Assembly: GCA_963575745.1 (NCBI GenBank)
Contig: CAUYUJ010014002.1
Location: forward strand, 413,320 to 477,319
Length of the DNA: 64,000 nt
From: Prorocentrum cordatum
Lineage: Eukaryota > Sar > Dinophyceae > Prorocentrales > Prorocentraceae
Reading direction: 5' to 3'
The first letter of the stretch is position 1, and the number at the start of each line of letters is the position of its first letter. Positions 41,097 to 50,770 of this stretch are shown piece by piece. Under the pieces are notes generated by a model. It saw only the letters and a list, made by a program, of their open reading frames with translations, was not told where the DNA came from and did not search any database. Position numbers and translations under genes: made by a program.

Positions 41097-41710
41097 TCAT
41101 GGCATAACCATTGACGTTACCGCTTCGCCTTGAAATCCCCCTCGACGTTGCGAAAGGCATTGTGCGAAGAGGCGTCGCCGTCGCGAGTTACTCCCAAGCC
41201 AGCTCCGCAGTGTGCTGACATACTCGTCCATCTGCCGCAAAAGCTCCTCGCCAGCTGGATTGCCATCGGTGTCCCCTAGGGTGTCCCGAAGGCTTTCCAC
41301 GGCTGAGGTCGCCCTTTGTAGGAGTCTGTTGGTGAGGGCGACGATGTCGGCCCTGGCGTTGGTGAAGCATTCGAAGACCACGGGACGATCACTCTGCCGC
41401 GCCAACCAGGCTGCCTACGGGGTGTACAGATTGGCAATGAATTCGTCCATGTTGCGTCTTGCGGTGGCGATGAACACGTGGAAGTTGGATCTTGTTTGCG
41501 GACATTGCTGTGCTTGGGGAGTAAGCTGTTGCCAGGTGTTGTCCTCCCTTCTTCCCACGCGCGCAACGGCGGTCCTGGCCCAACGCAACCGCTGCTGGAG
41601 TTCGAGATTGCTTGGTCCACCGTGCTGTCCTTCACGTTGGGGAGATGAACGGAATCTCCCTCTGGGTCTGCATCCGAGAGAGCCCAGAAGAGGAGCATAT
41701 TACTCAATTC
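41097..41710 (-). pseudogene. Unassigned helical protein remnant
   Basis: Minus-strand reading runs through …QQRLRWARTAVARVGRREDN…TWQQLTPQAQQ…, …FIATARRNMDEFIANLYTP, a stop (TAG near 41416), then …FECFTNARADIVALTNRLLQ…RATSAVESLR… to 41097. The Gln/Arg/Leu pattern suggests a helical or coiled protein. One stop and one frame change make it a probable pseudogene. It may belong with the unassigned region to its left. No family named. Confidence 0.35.
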
Positions 41711-41984
41711 ATGTCAGAAGTTTTGGAGTCGCCATGCACGCTACACCCACTTAAGTCACCCCCGAGTGTCAGACAGTGACGCTTCGAGGCTGAGCCCACC
41801 GTCGCCGCCGCCCGACAGCGGTAGCTCAGCTCGCGCTGGGCCCCTCACGCACCACGAGGGGGTACGGGCGCGACCCGAGCGCCCGGCGTGACAGGCGCTG
41901 CCCTCGAGCCGATGTGGCTTGAAAGGAGGAGCGTGGAGAGGAAACCGGATACGCGAGAGGAAGAGGATGAGAAGGAGGAAATGG

Positions 41985-42053
41985 AGGATGAAGAGGTGAT
42001 GAGGATGAGGATGAGGATGAGGATGTTGATGTTGATGCGTATGCTGGTGTTGC

Positions 42054-42117
<64 letters not shown>

Positions 42118-42228
42118 GGTGATGATGATGATGATGATGGTGATGGTGGTGGTGGTGATGATGGTGATGGTGGTGGTGGTGATGATGGTGTTGGTGGTGG
42201 TGATGGTGGTGGTGTTAAGGATGAGGAG
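41985..42228. repeat. (GAT)n/(GGT)n/(GCT)n compound block
   Basis: ATGAGGATGAGG, GTTGCTGCTGCT, GATGATGATGAT, then GGTGGTGATGATGG units; 240 bp. 42229-42560 that follows is GGA-rich and holds no gene. Confidence 0.9.
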
Positions 42229-42568
42229 GACATAGAGGTGGAGGAGGCAGATGGAGGAGGTGTGGTGGATATGGATAATGAAGGGAGGAGTAGAAGGGAG
42301 AAGGGGGATATCCCCCTCCCCTCTGCCTGAACCCCTCGTGGCTCCCAAAGGATGAGGGATGGATTGTTGGGGGGAGAGGTTAAGGGCAAAAGATGAAAAG
42401 GGAGAGTCCAACAAGAGGAATTAATAAACAATGGAATGGGAAGGTCGAGAAGGGGAGTGGGAAGAGGGGAGGGTAAGGAGAGTGCGCATGCGGGGGAGGA
42501 GGGGAAAGGGGAGATGGAGGAGAGGAGGGCTGCGATTGGGGAGGAAGGGAATGAAGCAGGAGTCCATG

Positions 42569-42584
42569 GCCATTTTGGCTCAAG
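42569..42584 (+). other. Relict spliced-leader sequence
   Basis: GCCATTTTGGCTCAAG matches the last 16 bases of the 22-nt dinoflagellate spliced leader exactly. In the genome directly upstream of a gene body, this marks a trans-spliced mRNA that was reverse-transcribed and re-inserted. Two partial matches of 10 bases elsewhere (29480, 36048) are chance; a 16-base match next to a coding frame is not likely to be. Confidence 0.85.
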
Positions 42585-43830
42585 CTTTTGCAGTTGGTTG
42601 CAACTTGGAAGTCGCTGGCGACCCCGCCCTCTGCAAGCTGGCTGTTCGTAAAGCCATCGGGATGGGTTGCTGCGTGGCGTCCTGCTGGCCGCGGTGCCGC
42701 AACTGCCCCCGCACATGCCGGAGCTGGAGGAGGTCCCTGTGCCAACGGTTGTGCAGGCATCGTGGGAGGAACGCGGCGGCCTGGAGCTCGACCCCGTGCT
42801 CGGCAGCGGAGCGGTCGTCCTGATAGACGCGGAGTGGATGGTGGGGCGAGCGGGCTCTGGCGGCGTCCTCGAGCCGCGCCAGGCGTTGCCGCCGACGGCC
42901 TTCATGCCCCACAGCGCTGTCAAGGCCGTTACGTCTGCATACTTGAATCTGCACATCGCCTGCATATCACACTGCTGGCTGCAAGCGGACCACCCGGATC
43001 CACGCGGGCACAATTTGCGCATCGTGAGCCAGGCCTTGCAGCTGCTTTCGAACGATGAGGGGTCCGCGTTCAGAGGCCGCTAGAGTGTATTGATGGATTT
43101 CTGCTGCATCCATCAAAACTCCAGGGACCGCGAGGACGTTCCCCAGCAGCACACCTACCAGCGGCTCGAAGGCTCAGATTCTTTTGAGGACGATGCCCTC
43201 GGCCGCTTCGAGCTGGAGCATGCGCTCTTCAAGGAGGCATTGGGGAGCCTGGGGAGCTTCTACTCCCACCCCGCCACTGTCGTCTTCATCCTGACGCGGT
43301 TTCCAGATGATTACGACGATGCTGCAAAGTACACCCGGCCGGGCAACACGGAGCAGTACTTCAACCGTGGCTGCTTTTTTTGCGACTCCTCCTGGGCGAT
43401 GTTGACCAACGACGTTGCCTGCCTCGTGGACCTCGGCCTCCACCGGAGCGGAGACCTACTACTGTATGGTCGCCGTGCCATGCGGACTCGCTGGTGACGA
43501 CCTGCGCGGCGGGGCGCCGGGCGCCCGTCCTGCCCGACGCCTCCGACGCGCAGCTGCAGAGCAAGGGGTTCGCCAACGGCAGGGACGATCGGCCCCGGGT
43601 CGCCGAGCTCTGCCGCTCCGCGTTCGCGCAGCGCTTCGAGGCCGCGGAGAGGCGGGCGTACGCAACGCTGCAGGGGGGGGACGAGGAGGCGCAGCAGCTG
43701 GCCGCCGTGCTCGCCTCGGGCGCCGCGTCCCGGCTGCAGCACCTTTGCCTCGCCGACAACCGCGTTGGCGACGGGGGCTCCGCGCGGCTGGCGGAGGCCC
43801 TGCGCCGCCCCGGGCAGCGCTGCCCCGGCT
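42585..43830 (+). pseudogene. HET-like/LRR protein, processed retro-pseudogene
   Basis: Coding signal starts just after the leader relict. The main frame (42652 on, no ATG; TAA at 42649-42651) reads …EEVPVPTVVQASWEERGGLE…, …IACISHCWLQADHPDPRGHN…, stops at TAG 43081-43083, and continues in the same frame as VLMDFCCIHQNSRD…, …YSHPATVVFILTRFPDDYDD… to TGA 43495. It then resumes in another frame with …QSKGFANGRDDRPRVAELCR… and one leucine-rich repeat, LQHLCLADNRVGDGGSARLA (near 43735-43800). 'ISHCW' and 'MDFCCIHQ' resemble the 'LSHCWG' and 'WIDxLCIxQ' blocks of HET domains; this is a weak, unproven likeness. The LRR tail is cut after one unit. It is without introns, as expected of a retrocopy. 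The frame upstream of 42652 is also shifted. Confidence 0.7.
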
Positions 43831-43979
43831 GCAGGAGAAACCCCACCTCTGCTGAGCAGCAGCCGCGTGGGCGAGGCGGGCCGGGCGGCGGGAGAGCCGC
43901 CTGGGGCTCGGCTGAGGGGGGCCGGGCGGGGCGCTCAAGCAGTGGCGAAGCGTCCTGGCTCGCCTGTAGCCCTACCAAG

Positions 43980-44135
43980 CAATGCTCTAAGAACCTTTTG
44001 TGGTTCCCGCGAAATGTTCTTAGAACATTTCTGGCGAAGTCTGTCTTGTTCTATCGCTTCCAGTTTATGGTTTAAGAACATTGTTTTTGTTCTTAGGACA
44101 TTTTTGGGTTCTAAGAGCACGTCGTGGTAGGACTG
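43980..44135. repeat. Imperfect inverted repeat of GTTCTTAGAACATT type
   Basis: CTAAGAACC, ATGTTCTTAGAACATTT (itself palindromic, near 44012-44028), TTTAAGAACATTG, TTGTTCTTAGGACATTTT and GGGTTCTAAGAGC form several mutually inverted words over 150 bp. Possible foldback element; no duplication seen. Confidence 0.55.
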
Positions 44136-44254
44136 TAGGAATGCCGGGACGGTCGGTCCCTGCTCAAGGCGCGGCGCGGGGCCGTCCAAGGCGCGCGGCG
44201 CGAGAACAAATAATTTGCCTGGCGAAGGACCCAACCATATGCAGTTGTGAATCA

Positions 44255-45860
44255 CGCAATTGTGCTGGGTGGTGGCGGGCGCATGCGGGCGGTGCCACTG
44301 GGACCTTCGGTGGGGCACCCCATGGGGCCACGAAGCGCTGTACTGGGTGGGCGAAACGCAGGGAGCAAGGGCTGTGCTGGGTGGTGGCGGACGCATGCGG
44401 GCGGTGCCACTTGGACCTTCGGTGGAACGCCCCATGGGGCCACGAAGCGCTGTACTGGGTGGGCGAAACGCAGGGAACAATGGCTGTTCTGGGTGGTGGC
44501 GGACTCACGCGGGCGGTGCCACTGGGACCTTCGGTGGAGCAAACGCTGTACTGGGTGGGTGAAACGCAGGGAGCAAGGGCTGTGCTGGGTGGTGGCGGAC
44601 GCATGCGGGCGGTGCCATTGGGACCTTCGGTGGAGCCCCCCATGGGGACACAAAACGTGAGGAAACGCAGGGAGCAAGGGCTGTGCTGGGTGGTGGCGGA
44701 CGCGTGCGGGCGGTGCCACTGGGACCTTCGGTGGAGCCTCGTATGGGGCCACGAAACGCTGTACGGGGTGGGCGAAACGCAGAACGCAAGGGCCGTGTTG
44801 GGTGGTCGCGGACGCATGCGGGCGGTGCCGCTGGGACCTTCGGTGGAGCCACGTATGGGGCCACGAAACGTTGTACGGGGTGGGCGAAACGCAGAACGCA
44901 AGGGCCGTGTTGGGTGGTCGCGGACGCATGCGGGCGGTGCCGCTGGTACTTTCGGTGGAGCCACCTGTGGGGACACACAACGTGAGGAAACGCAGGGAGC
45001 AAGGGCTGAGCTGGGTGGCGGCGGACGCATGCGGGCGGTGCCACGGGGACCTTCGGTGGAGACCCATATGGGGCCACGAAGCGTTTTTGGGTGGGTGAAA
45101 CGAAGGGAGCAAGGGCTGTGCTGGGTGGTGGCGGACGCGTGCGGGCGGTGCCACTGGGACCTTCGGTGGAGCCTCGTATGGGGCCACGAAGCGCTGTACG
45201 GGGTGGGCGAAACGCAGAACGCAAGGGCCGTGTTGGGTGGTCGCGGACGCATGCGGGCGGTGCCGCTGGTACCTTCGGTGGAGCCACCTGTGGGGCCACG
45301 AAACGCTGTACTGGGTGGGTGAAACGAAGGGAGCAATGGCTGTACTGGGTGGTGGCGGACGCATGCGGGCGGTGACACTGGGACCTTCGGTGGAGCTCCA
45401 TTTGGGGCCACGAAACGCTGTACCTGGGGAGGGGGAGGTGAACCGCAGGGAGGAAGGGCTGTGCTGGTTGGTGGCGGACGCATGCGGGCGGCGCCGTTGA
45501 GACCTTCGCTCGAGCTCCCTGTGGGGCCACGAAGCGCTGTATTGGGTGGGCGAAACGCAGGCAACAAGGGCTGTCGGTGGGGCCTCCTTTATGGGGCCAC
45601 GAAGCGATGTACTGGGTGGGTGAAACGCAGGGAGACTGGGCCGTGTTGGGCGGTGGCGGACGCATGCGGGCGGTCCCACTGGGACCTTCGGTGGAGTCCC
45701 CTATGGGGCCACGAAGCGTTGTACTGGGTGGGTGAAACGCAGGGAGCAAGGGCGGTGCTGGGTGGTGGCGGACGCACGCGGGCGGTCCCATTGGGGGCTT
45801 CGGTGGAGCTCCCTATGGGGCCACGAATCGTTGTGTTGGGTGGGCGCAACGCATGGAAGA
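44255..45860. repeat. 111-bp minisatellite, about 14 units
   Basis: Units start near 44268, 44380, 44489, 44587, 44688, 44799, 44910, 45014, 45122, 45234, 45345, 45464, 45648 and 45759. Each has GGGTGGTGGCGGACGCATGC, GGGACCTTCGGTGGAGC, ATGGGGCCACGAA and GGGCGAAACGCAGG. 111 is a multiple of 3, so frames on both strands stay open for over 1.2 kb (three on the minus strand). I read that as a by-product, not as genes. The array ends about 100 bp before ribB exon A. Confidence 0.93.
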
Positions 45861-45962
45861 GGGAGGAGGGAGGAGGAGGGGGAAGAGGAGGAGAGGAGGA
45901 ACGCGGGGACCGTCTGATCAAAACGAGGACCCAACACCACAAGATCGTTGGGAATGAAGCAG

Positions 45963-46110
45963 GAGGGGAGGGAAAGGGTGCAAGGTCATGGACAGCGACG
46001 ACCGCGAGGACGAGTGCGATTTGGTGTGCGCGGCCGAGAACGTGACCCCTCAGCTGATGGCGTTCATTATCCGCCACTCGACAGGGATCGTATGCATATC
46101 GACCGAGAAG
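45963..46110 (+). CDS. ribB: 3,4-dihydroxy-2-butanone 4-phosphate synthase, exon A (acid-loop exon)
   Basis: RibB converts ribulose 5-phosphate to 3,4-dihydroxy-2-butanone 4-phosphate plus formate, supplying the four-carbon unit of riboflavin. This exon reads RGGKGCKVMDSDDREDECDL…, …CAAENVTPQLMAFIIRHSTG…IVCISTEK. It matches the family's N-terminal acidic loop (DxxDRExExD; E. coli DRENEGD) and the following A-E-x-V/M-T…MA-x-x-(I/V)RH-x-(S/T)GIVC block. The metal- and substrate-binding Arg-Glu-x-Glu residues are kept; the usual Gly after them is Cys. The acceptor is AAGCAG|G at 45960-45962, entering in phase 2. The donor is placed at AAG|GAC (46110/46111) from the in-frame join with exon B; an 11-13 base shift is possible. 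The upstream exon with the start and any targeting peptide was not found. Confidence 0.88.
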
Positions 46111-46334
46111 GACTGCACGGATCCAGCCGATGACATGTTTCTGGATGTGCTTTTAGCGGACGATTTGTTTCACATGTGCTCTGCAGGGTCCCGATGTTGA
46201 GTCTTCATCCATTGGCCGGCAAGAATTTGCGGTCACAGTTGGAAGCGATGTGTAAATACAGGATGTGCTTGCGCCCCCCATGTTCGCACCTCGCTCTGCT
46301 CAGCCTCGACCCACCCCTCCCTAGCACCCCTACG
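46111..46334. other. ribB intron 1, first part
   Basis: The frame of exon A stays open to TGA at 46198, but its sequence after STEK no longer resembles RibB, which supports an intron start. Nothing else recognised. Confidence 0.55.
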
Positions 46335-46535
46335 GTCAGGATCGTTGGCTGAGCGTGTCGCGGTGCGACACGCTATCCACTTTCCGGCCGCCCAGCGTCA
46401 ACGTCCCGAGCTTTCCCGAGCCCCCCGCCCCGCGGAGCGGGGCGGCACGCTGTCCGCTCGCATGGCACAGCGTGTCCCCGTGGCCGCCGCCGCGGCGCGC
46501 TGATGCAAAAGTTCCCGACCGTGCTCCACCAGGCC
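46335..46535. mobile_element. Family-2 MITE, copy 3
   Basis: Left end GGTCAGGATCGTTGGCTGAG then CGTGTCGCGG. The right end, inverted, is ACGGTCGGGAACTTTTGCAT then CAGCGCGCCGCGG. The interior is CAGCGTCAACGTCCCGAGCT. Lies in ribB intron 1. Confidence 0.72.
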
Positions 46536-46544
46536 TTCAGGAGG

Positions 46545-46690
46545 GGATTAATCATGGATTCCCAAGAAAATATTCAAAACTATGGGAAGTGGGGGGGAGA
46601 CATAAACTAAGAAAATATACGCAAATAATATGGGGAATCATTTTATTTGTGTGTATTTGTTTGTGTGTCCCAGGGCCTCTTCAGGCCCGT
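46545..46690 (+). repeat. Family-3 dispersed repeat, copy
   Basis: ATTAATCATGGATTCCCAAG, GGGAAGTGGGGGGGAGACAT, AATATGGGGAATCATTTTAT, TTGTGTGTATTTGTTTGTGT, then CCCAGGGCCTCTTC. In ribB intron 1, immediately after the family-2 element. Confidence 0.85.
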
Positions 46691-47384
46691 CCTCCTGAAG
46701 GCGTGCGCCGCACGCCTGGCCACGTCGCATCCGCCTTTACCCCGTGTGGCTGCCAGGTCGATCACCAAACCCGCCCGTGGGGCCCCCGCTTTGGGGCTTC
46801 CCGAGAGACTGCGGTCGCCGACGTGTCTGCCGGGCCCGCGCCCGCGGGGGGTGGCCCCCGTCTTTACCGAGGGGTGTTTTTCTAGAGGACCGCCTGATCC
46901 CGAGGCTTTGCCTCCTCCCGGCCTCGTTCTGAGGCTGCGCCCCCCTTCTCCTCCCCCATCTCTGGTTAATTCGAGCTTCGCGCGGCCCGCTTAGCTTCGA
47001 CCGGAAGAGGTGCGCTCTCGACCCACGGATCAAAAAAGAGTGTTTGTTTTCTAGAGGAGGTTGTGTCCGCCCCAGGTCTCAGAGGAGGAAGAGGTTCGGC
47101 GGCGAGCGAGGGGGGGAAACGAGAAGGAGAAGGCCTCCTCTGAAGGCGGCGGGACTTCTCAGAAGCCTTCTCGCCTTCTGAGAAGTTTTTGTTTCTGTTT
47201 TTCGGGGAAGGCTTCGGAAACTGTTCAGAAGGCTGGTGGACTTCCGAGCCTTCTGAGAAGGCCTTCTCCTTCTCACTTCCCCCCCTCGCTCGCCGCCAAA
47301 CCGAGGGGTGCGTTTCTAGAGGAGGTCTTGTCCGCCCCAGGTCTCCGAGGAGGAGAAAGTACCCATACCACCGCTACGTTGCCC
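46691..47384. repeat. Unassigned intron DNA with CTTCTGAGAAGG words
   Basis: 47060-47340 has repeated AGGAGG(T/A)TGTCCGCCCCAGGTC (47054 and 47320) and many CCTTCTGAGAAG palindromic words (47150-47275). TTTCTAGAGGA appears three times (46878, 47047, 47310). No gene. Confidence 0.6.
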
Positions 47385-47520
47385 TCGTGTTCCCCTTTTG
47401 GGGCCTCCTGGGCGGCCCTCGTCCCCATCCGCACCGCTGGATTCGCTTCGAAATGCTGGTCGGAGCGCACCCCGGGAGAGGTCGGGGGAGTAGCGATATC
47501 GCTACCTTTCGGTTCCCACA
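47385..47520 (+). repeat. Family-6 dispersed repeat, copy 3
   Basis: GGGGCCTCCTGGGCGGCCCT, CGCTGGATTCGCTTCGAAAT, GCGCACCCCGGGAGAGGTC and AGTAGCGATATCGCTACC, in family order. Confidence 0.8.
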
Positions 47521-47524
47521 AGAG

Positions 47525-47716
47525 GCTTCAGTTCTACGGTCAAGACGCGTCGCAAGCATGAGCAACTTTCGAAGGCTGCCCATGCATCCTTCCCCCTTTC
47601 AGCCCGTGCTTGGGGACTTTCGCCAGCCAAGCGGCCAGCCCCGTTCGAAAACGCCAACATGGCCTTGGCAAGGCCCCTGCGTCCTTACCGCGCACCCTGA
47701 ATTATACGACTTGACT
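47525..47716. repeat. Possible decayed relative of the TA-flanked MITE
   Basis: The right end CCTGCGTCCTTACCGCGC and TTGACTG match the right interior and end of 19934-20106. The left end has only GGTCAAGACGCG. Weak but in the right order. Confidence 0.4.
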
Positions 47717-47834
47717 GCGCCACGTCCTCCATCCGGTGGCCTGTGAGTCGTTGAGGGCCTGCCAGGTTCCACGCCCAATCTGTCTCAAGCCTGCGGCTTC
47801 CGGCCGAGGTCACATGTTCTTCGGACCCCTCCTG

Positions 47835-48125
47835 ACTCAGGAGGGGGAGAGACAGGAGCCCAGAAAATACCGGAAACGATGGGGGACCCCGTTACGGTAG
47901 GTTCGTGTCGTGTCGACCGGCGGCGACCCCGCCAGCGGCGTTCAACCTTGAACGCCGCGGGCGACCCAGAATCGTTCGATGTGGAACGATTTCGACGTTT
48001 CGGAAACGGCCGATCGTTCAAGGTTGAACGATCCCCGCGGTGTCAGAAACCAACGCTGGGGTCGACACGACGCGAACCTGCCGTTAGTTGTGTTTATGTT
48101 TCTGCGTGTCCCAGGGCCCCACTCA
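47835..48125 (+). repeat. Family-3 copy split by an insertion
   Basis: The left half, AGCCCAGAAAATACCGGAAA then CGATGGGGGACC, and the right half, GTTGTGTTTATGTTTCTGCG then TGTCCCAGGGCCCC, are the two sides of a family-3 repeat separated by the 195-bp inverted-repeat element at 47892-48086. Confidence 0.7.
47892..48086. mobile_element. MITE inserted in a family-3 repeat
   Basis: Terminal inverted repeats of about 25 bp: ACGGTAGGTTCGTGTCGTGT then CGACC at the left, and inverted ACGGCAGGTTCGCGTCGTGT then CGACC at the right. The interior holds GCGTTCAACCTTGAACGC and ATCGTTCAAGGTTGAACGAT, mutually inverted. Nesting in another repeat supports mobility. Single copy here; target duplication unclear. 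Confidence 0.8.
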
Positions 48126-49100
48126 TTCACGACCGCCGTGGGAGAGCGAGTCTGTCGGCGGCCACCCGGCGGGGGCGCAGGCCGGGCGCTGCCTCCGTCG
48201 GCCCCGAGGCTCCCGCCCCGACCAGGATGCGCCCCGACCAGGGCGCATCATTGGAGGCCGACGCGTGCTCCGGTCGAGCTCCAAGGTGCCCAGGTGACGG
48301 AGGTGACGGCGAGGAGTCGACGACGACGACGCGCGCCCCCGAGTGCACCCTGGACAGCTGCTGGCCGAGCTCCAGCAGGCTCAGGCGAAGATGGCGGTGA
48401 CGACGGCGCGCGCCCAAGGCTGCCTCCTGGGAGAGCGTCTGGCCGAATGCCCGCAGGCGCAGGCGCTGATGGTCCTCCCAGCGCTGCGACCCCCGCGCCA
48501 CAGCCGTCTTTTGGAGCACCCGGCATCCCAAGGAGGGGCTATAGGTCCAGACGGGGCAAGTCCACACGGAGGCCGAGCACTCCGTCTGGACTTGCTCCGT
48601 GTGGACTTCGCCCCCGCCGAGAGACGGACGGGCCGCCCCCGATGCTGCCGAGGCGCTGGGGGCCCGGGGAGGCTGCTGGGGGCAGGGCGGGGCGGCCGGC
48701 GGCCGCTGGGGCCTCCAGAGGTACAAAACTTGAGGACAGGCTCCGCCGTGAGCTTCCCACGACGATGCAGCTCCAGGTCCTCAGGATCGACCCCCAGACA
48801 CGTGCTCGGATGCGCCCTCGCATTGTATTTTCGAGTCGGATATGGCCGTGGCGACGAATGCGCCCAAACGTCAGCTTGTGGTTAACAACGGGAGCCCCCC
48901 CGGGCTGATGACTAGACCCTGCGGGGCGCAAAAACCATATTTGTTTCTCGCGCGCGCCAGGGGGTCGTCGCGGGCGCCGTCGAGGGCATCGTGTACCCCA
49001 CTGCGCGGCAGCCTCAAGACAATTGCCCTTCGTCTAGAACGTGTTTTAGAGATCGAATACTTCCGAGGCGAAGTGTTCCCCCCTCAGGCTGATCACTGAC
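48126..49100. other. Unassigned intron DNA with one inverted repeat
   Basis: 48548-48610 contains TCCAGACGG…CCGTCTGGA and AAGTCCACACGGAG…CTCCGTGTGGACTT, interleaved inverted words. The frames are Arg/Pro/Ala-rich without domains. 48770-49080 is unassigned. Confidence 0.45.
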
Positions 49101-49560
49101 GTGCCGTCGTCGTCTTCGTCGTCGTCGTCGTCGTCGACTACAGCGGGCTGGGCCTACGCAGCACCCCCCTCTCATGGGGCGGCATCCGCAGTGCGTCGTC
49201 GTCGCCGTCGTCGTCGCCTGGTTGACGTCGTCGTTTTGGTCTTCGTCGTCCGTCGTCGTCGTCGACTTCAGTGGGCCTGAGCAGCACCCCGTCGTCGTCG
49301 TCGTCGTCGACTACAGTGGGCCTGAGCAGCACCTCCCCCCTTACGGCATCCGCAGTGCGTCGTCGTCGCCGTCGTCGTCCGTCGTCGTCGTTTTCGTCCT
49401 CGTCCTCGTCCTCCTCGTCGTCGTCGTCGACGACTACAGAGGGCATGCGTAGCACCCTCGCCCCCCCCTATTGATCATCCGCAGTGCGTCGTCGTCCGCC
49501 GTCGCCCTGGCCGTCGCCGTCGTCGTCGTCGTCGTTGTCGTCGTTGCCGTCGTCATAGGA
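49100..49560. repeat. Compound GTC repeat with a ~60-bp spacer unit
   Basis: (GTC)n runs alternate with GACTACAGTGGGCCTGAGCA (four diverged copies, from 49135, 49263, 49308 and 49430) and GGCATCCGCAGTGCGTCGTC (about 49181, 49347). A higher-order unit of 100-170 bp. Confidence 0.88.
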
Positions 49561-49860
49561 CGTTGTAGTGGAGGGGGGGGTTAAAGCAGAAGGAGGAGCT
49601 CTTTCTGCCTGCCCTCTTTCGCTGTTCTCCCCCTCTCTCTTCTTTTTGTATCCGTATAGGCACCGCCCGCCAGCCGAGGCGCACTTTTCCCCCGTCTCCT
49701 CTTTGTGTCTTGTCTGTAGTCATTGTGGCCAACCCCCCCAGGTACCTTGGAAGACGCATCTAAACATCTAGTTTGGCTGCTCATGTCCCCATAGGAATCT
49801 GCATTCGGAAGGGCCGCACGGCATCTAAATTCCCCCATGAACCACACGTGATGTACAGCG
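49561..49860. other. Unassigned intron DNA
   Basis: No repeat array or gene seen. Confidence 0.4.
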
Positions 49861-50770
49861 CTCCCTTGCATATATATATATATATATACACACGAGTATA
49901 TATGTTTGAGAAGTAGATACGTGTAGATACGGTTTCTTACGTTCTCAGAGACGGGTGGTATGTTTTCTTCATACGCTTAGGTGCGATGTCATTTTAGATA
50001 CGAGTTTCTGTAGGTTAGATATGGTTAGATACGCTTCATGTCTACCAAACATAAAAATACTAATACATACGGCGCCATGTCATTGTCCGCGTCCTCCGCG
50101 TCGTAAGTATGATTATTCTTTTGTTTTTTGTCCGTCTCCTGGTCCCCTCTCCTCCTGCCTCAACGCATCGTCGTCGTCAACCTCCCCGCCAGTCCTCCTA
50201 AAACCTTCTCGCCCGCACCCCGCACCACCCCCTTCACTTTCGATTTGACGCAACTTTCTCGTCCTCGGCCTCGTCCTCCGCCTCCTCCTCCTTCTCTTTG
50301 CTCTCCCCCTCCTGCGGTTCCATGTTCTTACCCAGTTCTCTTCTAAATCTCGTGTCGTCGTTGTTATCCATCCTACTCCCCGTCGTTTTTGTCGTCGTCG
50401 CTCGTCTCCTCTTTCCTCATCGCTACGGCTTCCACTATCTCCATCCCGTTACTCATTGCTTCGACCAATATCATGGATCTTGTTCGCTCCGAGAGCACAG
50501 CAAACAGCATCCGTTCTGATAGAATTGTTTACGAATAGATACGGCGCGGCATTGCCATTCTTTGTAACATAGAGACGAACCGGTATGGTTTTTAAACAAA
50601 AATAGATGCGGCACCGTTTTTTGAATTTACTAGACAGATATAACGTTTAGATACAGCGGCGCTCCCGCGCAGGCTGGGGGCGCGCATCTAACAATAAAAC
50701 CTAGATTGTCGTCGTTTCAGAAAATTAGATACGATTTGTTTCTCGCCTGCACCAGGGCGCGATCGCACCT
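49861..50770. repeat. AT-rich region with recurring TTAGATACG(GCG)
   Basis: (TA)n at 49870-49890. The word TAGATACG or one-mismatch variants occurs at about 49914, 49924, 49995, 50013, 50022, 50536, 50602, 50655 and 50728. Between 50080 and 50450 lies CT-rich DNA. This is the most AT-rich kilobase here. No gene recognised. Confidence 0.6.

Noticed and set aside
42667-43083. Start of the HET-like protein at the TTG at 42667
   Set aside because: An alternative start is not expected in a nuclear gene; the stop at 42649 and open frame in another phase upstream point to a frameshift.
44164-45791. Three minus-strand frames and one plus frame of over 400 codons in the minisatellite
   Set aside because: All frames are open together because the 111-bp unit is GC-rich and divisible by three. 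No start context, domain or codon-position bias separates them.
44260-45860. CRISPR array
   Set aside because: The repeats are contiguous 111-bp units without unique spacers, in a eukaryotic context.
46111-46200. RibB exon A continuing to the TGA at 46198
   Set aside because: After STEK the residues stop resembling RibB, and exon M supplies the expected next segment.
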